From Micromussa lordhowensis (taxonomy: Eukaryota > Cnidaria > Anthozoa > Scleractinia > Lobophylliidae): 64,000 nucleotides of DNA. The notes beneath the pieces are model-generated. The model saw nothing but the letters and a program-made list of their open reading frames with translations, was not told the DNA's origin and searched no databases. Location of the stretch: NCBI GenBank assembly GCA_964020085.1, contig OZ026601.1, positions 15,470,030 through 15,534,029 on the forward strand, read 5' to 3'. This document shows positions 57,816 through 64,000 of the stretch, piece by piece. A program made the translations under genes and the position numbers. Position 1 is the stretch's first letter, and each line of letters begins with the position of its first letter.

Positions 57816-58790
57816 TTGAGTACTATTGAAGATATGGAGGGACGAATGGTCGACAGATTTCAGAAACAAATCGACTGGCTCCACAAGAAAATATGGCGAC
57901 TAGATAATGCAGCCCACGCGGGACCTGTTGGTGAAGTGGAAGACGGTTTACACAGTCGAGAACTGGAAGTTGTTCCAGAAAGTTCACGAAAACCGGAAAT
58001 TAGCCATGGGAACTTGGAAAATCGCCCTCTCTCGGCGAAACCACTACAAACCATTACACCTTGCTCCACCTTACAATGGCCACTATCAAGTTCAATTTGA
58101 ACTGATTTCAGAATTAAATGGCTGGAATACACCCACAATGGCCATTTACCTAGTCACGAGTTTGTCAGGGTGTGCACAGGCTGTGCTGGCCGATTTGGAC
58201 GCAAATTATCAGACCCTCACGGAAGCATTGTCGCTGCGGTTTCGTAACGGTGGAATGATGGAAGTGTTTCAGTCACAATTGAAGAGCCGCACCAGAGGGA
58301 AGGACAAGTCACTTCAAGAACTTGCCCAAGCGATTCAGCGTCTCGTAAGGCAAGTATATCCGGAAGCACCCCCATCTGTTCGGGAAGTCCTAGAAAAGGA
58401 CTACTTTGTCGATGCGATTGCTAATGCAGATATTCACTGGAAAATACTTCAAACTAGACCAGGAACGATACAAGAAGCCCACGCCATAGCCACCGAAGTG
58501 GAGGCATTTCAGATATCCGAACGTCAACGTCTCAGACCAGGCCGACTGACTGCGAATATGGTGGGCGCAGAAGTTTCAGACAAACAACATGATACTTTCG
58601 ATTCATCAATCAGCAAGATATTGTCCGAAATGAAGAAGGATTGAGAAGAACAGGCGTCTTATGGAGGATTTAATGAAGAAAATTGAACGTCCTGCCTGGA
58701 ATGGTGCACCCTAGCTCGTGGGGCCCGAGAAATGTCGGCGGAGGGAATTGCTGGACCTGTGGCAAGCCTAGGCATTTCTCGCGTAATTGC
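57816..58790 (+). pseudogene. Gypsy Gag with zinc knuckle
   Basis: The N-terminal coiled segment is STIEDMEGRMVDRFQKQIDW. The core has FELISELNGWNTPTMAIYLV, TSLSGCAQAVLADLDANYQT and VRQVYPEAPPSVREVLEKDY. After a frame break at 58644 comes CWTCGKPRHFSRNC (58749-58790), a CX2CX4HX4C knuckle that would bind RNA. The protein packages the retroelement RNA. Confidence 0.72.
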
Positions 58791-58894
58791 CCAAATTTCT
58801 GTAACAACCAGGGAAACGATGGCAGACCGAACCAAAGGGCCTAAGTTCGGTCCCACGTCTTCATCAACGGCCCCTGCATCCAAGAGCTGGTACT

Positions 58895-59332
58895 TTGCGG
58901 GGAAATGAAGATCAGCTAGGACTGTACATGTCCAGCAAGGCAGAGGGAGTGAACGTCAAGTTTCTGGTGGATACGGGCTCAAACATAATTTTGAGCCCAG
59001 TAGTACTGGAGAAGATCAGTGCACGTAGGCGACCAGTGCTTGAGGAGGTCAAAAACCGGATGATTTTAGCCGATGGCAGTGCAAAACCGTTTCATGGCAA
59101 GGGGACATTCAAATTGGAAGTGGAAGGCAAGCGGGCTTTGCAGGAGGTTTGGATTGCAGACATAGAACGGGAGAGGATTTTGGGTATGGATTTTGTGCGT
59201 CGGTATGGTTGTCGGAGATCATTGCAGCTCCTGGAGTCCAGCTGGAACTATTCATTCCCGAGCTCACAAGGGGAAGTGGAGCTGGAGCAAAACCGGCAGA
59301 AGAGAAGGAGCTCCCTAATTATCAATGCTTAA
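58895..59332 (+). pseudogene. Gypsy aspartic protease
   Basis: VKFLVDTGSNIILSPVVLEK holds the DTGS active site, and ERERILGMDFVRRYG is the second conserved block. A frame change near 59270 leads to the linker domain (VEQTVLVPANSEMIAAAKVL) before RT. It would mature the polyprotein. Confidence 0.72.
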
Positions 59333-59466
59333 GGGTGGTAGTTGAGCAAACAGTGTTAGTCCCAGCAAATAGTGAGATGATAGCAGCTGCAAAGGTTCTA
59401 GACAAGTGTGATGGAGGTCTGGCAATTCTGGAACCTACACTGGAGTTTGTTTAGCACAGCAAACTT

Positions 59467-61056
59467 TTGGTAGGCAGATTGCTTGTCAAAATGGATGGTC
59501 CGATGCTTATTCATCTTCTCAACCCTGCGTCATATCCAAGGCGTGTCTACAAAAACACCCTGGTAGTATTTTGCGAACCAATAGATAAGAATCAGGCAGA
59601 TGGAAAGCCGTGGTTAGGGCACTATCTGAAAGCAGAGACTGGGGTTCGAGTTACTCGAGAGTCTCCACCAAAAGAATGCCAACACCAAGATCAGCAGAAA
59701 TCTCTACCCTCGAAGCTAAGAGAATTACTGCAGACAAGCACGAATGGTCTGAACGCTGAACAAATCAGAGTGTTAACTGTCTTGCTGGAAGAATATCAAG
59801 ATGTGTTTGCCACCTCCACAAATCCTTTTGGCCGCACCAGCATCACCCAGCACAGGATTAATACAAGCACCAAGGTGACTTCCCCTACTCTTGAAGGACA
59901 GAGCGGAAGAAGAAGTAGAGAAAATGTTAGCCAAAGGCATTATTGAGCCGTCATCAAGCCCATGGTCTTCTCCTGTGGTTCTTGTGAAGAAGAAAGATGG
60001 AACAATACGCTTTTGCATCGATTACCGGAAGGTGAATGGGGTCACTGTTAAAGACTCCTATCCGCTTCCGAGGATTGAAGATTGTTTGGATGCACTGTCC
60101 GGGTCGCAGTGGTTTTGTACATTGGATTTGGCTAGTGTTTATTGGCAAGTAGAGATGGCGGATAAGGAGAAGACAGCATTTTTGACAGGTTCCGGCCTGT
60201 ACCAGTTCAATGTGATGCCCTTTGGCCTTTGCAATGCTGCGGCCACATTTGAGAGGTTGATGGAGAGGGTCCTTGTGGGCTTACTTTGGCAAATATTGCT
60301 GATTTTCCTGGATGATGTCATTATGCATGCTAAGTCATTTGAAGAGGTCGTGAGGCGCCTATGACTCGTTTTTGAACAGCTACGATCTGCTAACCTTAAG
60401 CTCAGCCCAAAGAAATGTGTTTTGTTCCAGAGGAAGGTTACCTTTTTGGGCCATGTCGTAAGTGGAGATGGAGTGAGTACTGACTCGCGTAAGACAGAGG
60501 CTGTCAGTGCGTGGCCAGTTCCACGCTTTGTTGCAGAAGTTAGGAGTTTTCTGGGCTTAACGTCCTATTATCGCGGTTTCATCTATGAGTATGCCCACAT
60601 TGCCAAGCCACTACACGGGTTAACTGAAAGTGGGAAGGCTTTCTGAACTTTAAAGGAGAGTCTTGCCTCACACCAGTCCTGGCATATCCAACCCTTGATG
60701 ACATGTTTATCCTGGACACTGACACCAGTGGGGTGGCAATCGGAGCTGTTCTTTTGCAAGTTGAAAATGGCACTGAAAAAGTTTTTGCATACTTCAGCAG
60801 AGCATTGAGAAGAGCGGAAAGAAATTATTTTGTCACACGGCGTGAGTTACTTGCTGTGGTAGATGGGATACGCCATTTCCACCATTGCTTGTATGGGAGG
60901 AAATTCACCGTCTGAACTGATCATGGAGCATTGCAGTGGCTGATGAGCTTCAAAGATTTGGAAGGACAAATGGCACGATGGTTGGAAATCCTGGGTACGT
61001 ATGAGTATGAAGTAGTTAATCGTCCAGGAGCCAAGCATGCAGATGCATTGTCAAGG
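59467..61056 (+). pseudogene. Gypsy reverse transcriptase-RNase H
   Basis: RT motifs in order: GIIEPSSSPWSSPVVLVKKK, RFCIDYRKVNGVTVKDSYPL, CTLDLASVYWQVEMADKEKT, VMPFGLCNAAATFERLM and LLIFLDDVIMHAKS with the catalytic Asp pair intact. LGHVVSGDGVSTDSRKTEAV and FLGLTSYYRGFI follow. RNase H has FILDTDTSGVAIGAVLLQVE, RRELLAVVDGIRHF and RPGAKHADALSR. Breaks: a frame change near 59890, stops at 60362-60364, 60644-60646 and 60913-60915, and a frame change near 60670. Confidence 0.8.
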
Positions 61057-62538
61057 TAACCATGCAGTCGTGGCGAGTGTGGATCTTGTGACAGAATTGA
61101 GGCAAGGCATAAATCCGATGATGATTTGTTCTGTGGAGCAGTAACAAGGAATGGAAGACGGGAACGTAATTTAGGAGCAGGTTCCTCTCAAGAAGCGGAA
61201 CTATGGATTGATGGAATAACGAGAGAAGAACTACAAACTGAGCAACGATGTGACCCCATTTTATCACTCGTGATAAGCTGGCTTGAATCTGGACTGGGGC
61301 GAGCCGAGTGGGAGCAGATTTCTTCTCTTTCTCTAGAGCTTAAGGGCTATTGGGCACAGTTGGAGAGACTTACCCTGACAGAAGGAATTCTGTACTGCAA
61401 GTGGGAAGTCGCAGGTCTCCGACAAGAGCAAAGCTTAAAATTGTTCATTCCCAAGAGTCTTCGGGAAAAGGTGTTGTTATCTCTGCATGACTCAGTAACG
61501 GCTGGTCATCTGGGAGTAAAGAAGACCCTGCAGCGTGTCAAGCAGTGGTACTACTGGTGTGGCATCAGCTGTGATGTAAAGGCGTGGTGCCAAAACTGTC
61601 TAAAGTGTTCATCTCGAAGAAAGCCACAGAAAAAGTTTAGAGCTCCAATGCAAGTTTACAATGTCCGGACACCCCTTGAGAGGCTCGCCATGGATGTACT
61701 AGGACCTCTGCCAGAAACAGACCAAGGAAATTGATACATTTTGGTGGTTATGGATTATTTCTTGAAATGGGTGGAGGTGCTTGCCATGCCTGAACAATCT
61801 GCGGCGACTGTGGCCCATCTCTTGGTCAATGAAGTTATCTCCAGATTTGGTGTTCCCTTGCAAATTCACACCGACCAAGGACGTAACTTTGAATCGGTGC
61901 TGTTTAAGGAAGTTTGTAGGCTTCTGGATATCGAGAAGACTCGGACAACACCCCTGCACCCACAATCAGATGGGATGGTGGAACGACTAAATCGTACACT
62001 GGAGGCTATGTTATCCAAATTTGTCCAGGAAAACCAATGCAACTGGGATCAGCTGTTACCTCTTCTGGCCATGGCTTATCAGTCTGCGATACATGAAAGT
62101 ACTGGCTGTACACCAAACGAGTTAATGTTTGGCCGCGATGTTGGACTACCTGTAGACCTGGTGTTCGGTTCTCCTCCAGTTCCAGTCACACCACCGGATT
62201 CCACCCACTTTGCCTGGAACCTGAGGGAATAGGTTAGCAAAATACACCAGCTTGCCCGTGACAATTTGGACATTGCAAGCCGACGGCAGAAGCAATTGTA
62301 TGACCAAAGATCTCGAGCAAATTCTTATCGGAAGGGGGAGAAGGTGTGGTTGTACAATCCTCAGAGCAAGAAAGGCAGAAGTCCGAAGCTGCAAACTCCA
62401 TGGGAGGATCCCTGGGAAATTACCAAACGAGTAATGGACGTAGTATATCGTATCCAGAGGAACTCCAAGGGAAAGCCCAAGTTTGTACACCATGACTGCC
62501 TGAAACCGTTTCACGAAAGGCAAATATCCAGCCCATGA
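61057..62538 (+). pseudogene. Gypsy integrase
   Basis: The H2C2 zinc region is SLHDSVTAGHLGVKKTLQRV...CQNCLKCSSRK. The catalytic core has VVMDYFLKWVEVLAM (Asp), IHTDQGRNFESVLFKEVC (Asp) and HPQSDGMVERLNRTLEAML (Glu), all present. The C-terminal part KGEKVWLYNPQSKKGRSPKL ends at HERQISSP, a GPY-like module without chromodomain. Stops at 61732-61734 and at about 62230 interrupt it. Confidence 0.8.
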
Positions 62539-62791
62539 TTTTGGTAGATGGACAGAGCCAAGAGTTACCTTTTCATGCAGTTGATTAGGACATTTGGAAC
62601 AGTTCATAGCTACATTTAAGTTACATTAAGTTCAAGTGAGACATTTTTAACGGTTCAAAGTTATATTGGCGATATTTTTTTTCCTGGAGGATGTTTTTTT
62701 ATCAAATTTTGTCATTGTTTTAGTCTTGATTATGTAAAATAGAGTTGTTGGCTTTGGAATAACCCCCGATGCCAGGACGCATCTCTTTTAT

Positions 62792-62804
62792 TGAAGGGGG
62801 GAAA
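62792..62804 (+). other. polypurine tract of the Gypsy element
   Basis: GAAGGGGGGAAA lies directly before the LTR start and would prime plus-strand DNA synthesis. Confidence 0.8.
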
Positions 62805-63087
62805 TGTAATAAAATTGATATAGTGATTGCACGAGCTAGTATGTGCGTGCTAAGAGGAATAACGGCTGTATTCAAATGTATACTCGCAAGTTGTAGGATT
62901 AAGAGACGGTTATATGGCGAGTACGGTATCGCAATGTACTCGTGATATGATATATATAAGGGACTTACGTTATGTAGTGCCCTGTGTGTGTGAGCGTACG
63001 AGTAAGCTCAACGTCGGGAATCAAGTGATTAAACTCTTCACAGTTGGACTCCTCATCTGGAAGTTGTTGTTGCCCGCGCACATTACA
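62805..63087 (+). repeat. 3' LTR, 283 bp
   Basis: It starts TGTAAT and ends ATTACA, an exact inverted hexamer with TG...CA ends, immediately after the polypurine tract. It contains a TATATATAAG promoter-like box at about 62951. Confidence 0.85.
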
Positions 63088-63484
63088 ATATGAATGGTTT
63101 CACACAAAGACTCATTTTAAAACAAAGACAAAAGGCAACTCGGAAATGGCAATTGGGTATTAAAACTGTCAAACCATTAGTATTTTTTCAACAAATCCTT
63201 TTTTTATGCCTGTTTACGTTTTTAGAATCATGCCTACTTATAACTCTATTTACAAACTAGGTTTCTTGAATGCTACATGTTCATGCATGACACAGGTACT
63301 GAATATTCATGAAGAAGTAATGTATAATGAGGTAAGTGAAAAAAAAATAACTGCATAAAGTCAGATGGCTTGAGTCAACTTAACAACATCAAAAGTGACT
63401 CAGTCTTAAGTAAAATACTCATGATGAGTAAAAGGGTCAAGACTTTCTTTTTAGGCGGTCTCAAAATAATGATTTGTAATTAAC
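63088..63484. other. intron or spacer of the right-edge gene
   Basis: No frame of note. It follows the donor of the exon at 63485-63682, so it is probably intronic on the minus strand. Confidence 0.4.
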
Positions 63485-64000
63485 CTGAACAAGAGAGAAG
63501 TGCAAAATCATTGGTATGGTGCAGCAAACAATGGTGTAGGCACCAAACTTTGTGGAGTGTCCCATACTATCATGGCGACCATCACCTGCTATGATGATCC
63601 TCTCTCTGATGCTTTTTACCTTGTCCAGCATCTTTTTCTGGTACATCTGCCAGTATAGTTCAATTGTTGGAAATAGCTTGTTCTGAAAAGAAAATAGCCA
63701 AAAATGTCTATAGTTATAAGTAAATAAATTGGTTTGACTGTACTAATGGTTATTTTTATTTAGCTTTTATTTCACTTGTGGATTTACCTACCCTCTGATA
63801 TTTGAAGAATGTGTTAAGTGATATACAGCCAAGACCCATATGAAAAAAGATAGTGAAGACTTTTGATGCTGACCCTCCAGCTAGCAGAATTGCCATACAC
63901 AATAGAAGGTTTCCAGCAGGCAGTTTTGTTCCAGGTATCATTGGCTGGCTGTGCCACATATGCCTTGGTTTTGGGCACTTGAGATTTAAGCAGTTGGTCG
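63485..64000 (-). CDS. transposase-like protein with GDGRHDSMGHS motif (partial, two exons)
   Basis: The exon from the right edge down to 63792 encodes CPKPRHMWHSQPMIPG, GNLLLCMAILLAGGSASKVF and CISLNTFFKYQR, and ends at a GTAGGT donor. The next exon, 63682-63485 (198 bp, phase 0), encodes NKLFPTIELYWQMYQKKMLD and IIIAGDGRHDSMGHSTKFGA, and ends CAG before GTTAAT. Proteins of this type are abundant in cnidarians and fish, and the Asp in GDGR is probably the first catalytic acid of a DDE domain (inference). Both exons are unbroken. Downstream exons must lie left of the Gypsy insertion or are missing. Confidence 0.68.

Larger units (their letters stand above)
57532..63087 (+). mobile_element. 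Gypsy-type LTR retrotransposon, plus strand, 3' LTR present, 5' LTR missing
   Basis: The order is Gag, protease, RT-RNase H, integrase, polypurine tract, LTR, with no chromodomain or env. Several in-frame stops and frame changes show it is dead. I find no copy of the LTR upstream of 57532, so the element is 5'-truncated or recombined there. It lies between the Mutator-like pseudogene and the right-edge gene. Confidence 0.8.

Noticed and set aside
62947..62958. TATATATAAG as an independent promoter
   Set aside because: It lies inside the 3' LTR and is best read as the LTR's own promoter box.

Overview
The window is animal nuclear DNA, most likely from a cnidarian such as a stony coral or sea anemone. 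That assignment is inference. It rests on short GT-AG introns, AT-rich spacers, and a mix of transposon protein families (KDZ, Mutator-like, YqaJ-linked, DIRS, env-bearing Gypsy) that I know mainly from anthozoan and fish genomes. I see no rRNA, no convincing tRNA, no CRISPR and no bacterial-type operon.

Only three gene models look intact. At the left edge an eight-exon SAM-domain (SAMD3-like) gene reads leftward from 3846, and a three-exon zinc-finger/tnp2-like transposase gene (3933-6882) reads rightward. Their start codons are 86 bp apart, and each is preceded at exactly 11 nt by the same 8-mer. At the right edge two clean exons (63485-64000, minus strand) belong to a transposase-like family with a GDGRHDSMGHS motif.

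Almost everything between is nested mobile DNA. 7810-8002 is a fold-back MITE. 8152-10472 is a 2.3 kb element with terminal inverted repeats (TIRs) and an ATT duplication. 10500-19455 is a 9 kb KDZ/Zisupton-like element with an 8-bp target duplication. It holds three broken genes: a CxC5/CxC6 KDZ protein, a DUF3987-like protein and an unnamed transposase-like protein. The KDZ gene was itself hit by a TA-duplicating Tc1/mariner-type element (11107-13147) and by an internally deleted LTR element (13402-14660).

21168-42655 is built from segmental copies of a composite of LINE tail, LTR and env-bearing Gypsy sequence. The third copy carries a nearly whole DIRS-type retroelement (32213-36682). 26246-29732 holds fragments of a Mutator-like transposase. 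42656-52110 is a head-to-tail array of four repeat units. The two fullest (4.2 and 3.4 kb) carry a Harbinger-type DDE fragment on one strand and a YqaJ nuclease on the other. One of them also contains a 785-bp palindromic TTAA element that its neighbour lacks at the same site.

52819-54626 is a second DIRS-like fragment, 55034-57213 a decayed Mutator-like transposase, and 57532-63087 a Gypsy element on the plus strand with a clear 3' LTR.

From about 21 to 57 kb nearly all retroelement and nuclease genes lie on the minus strand. The intact divergent pair at the left, the three-gene KDZ element and the DDE/YqaJ array are the most likely places to find something undescribed.
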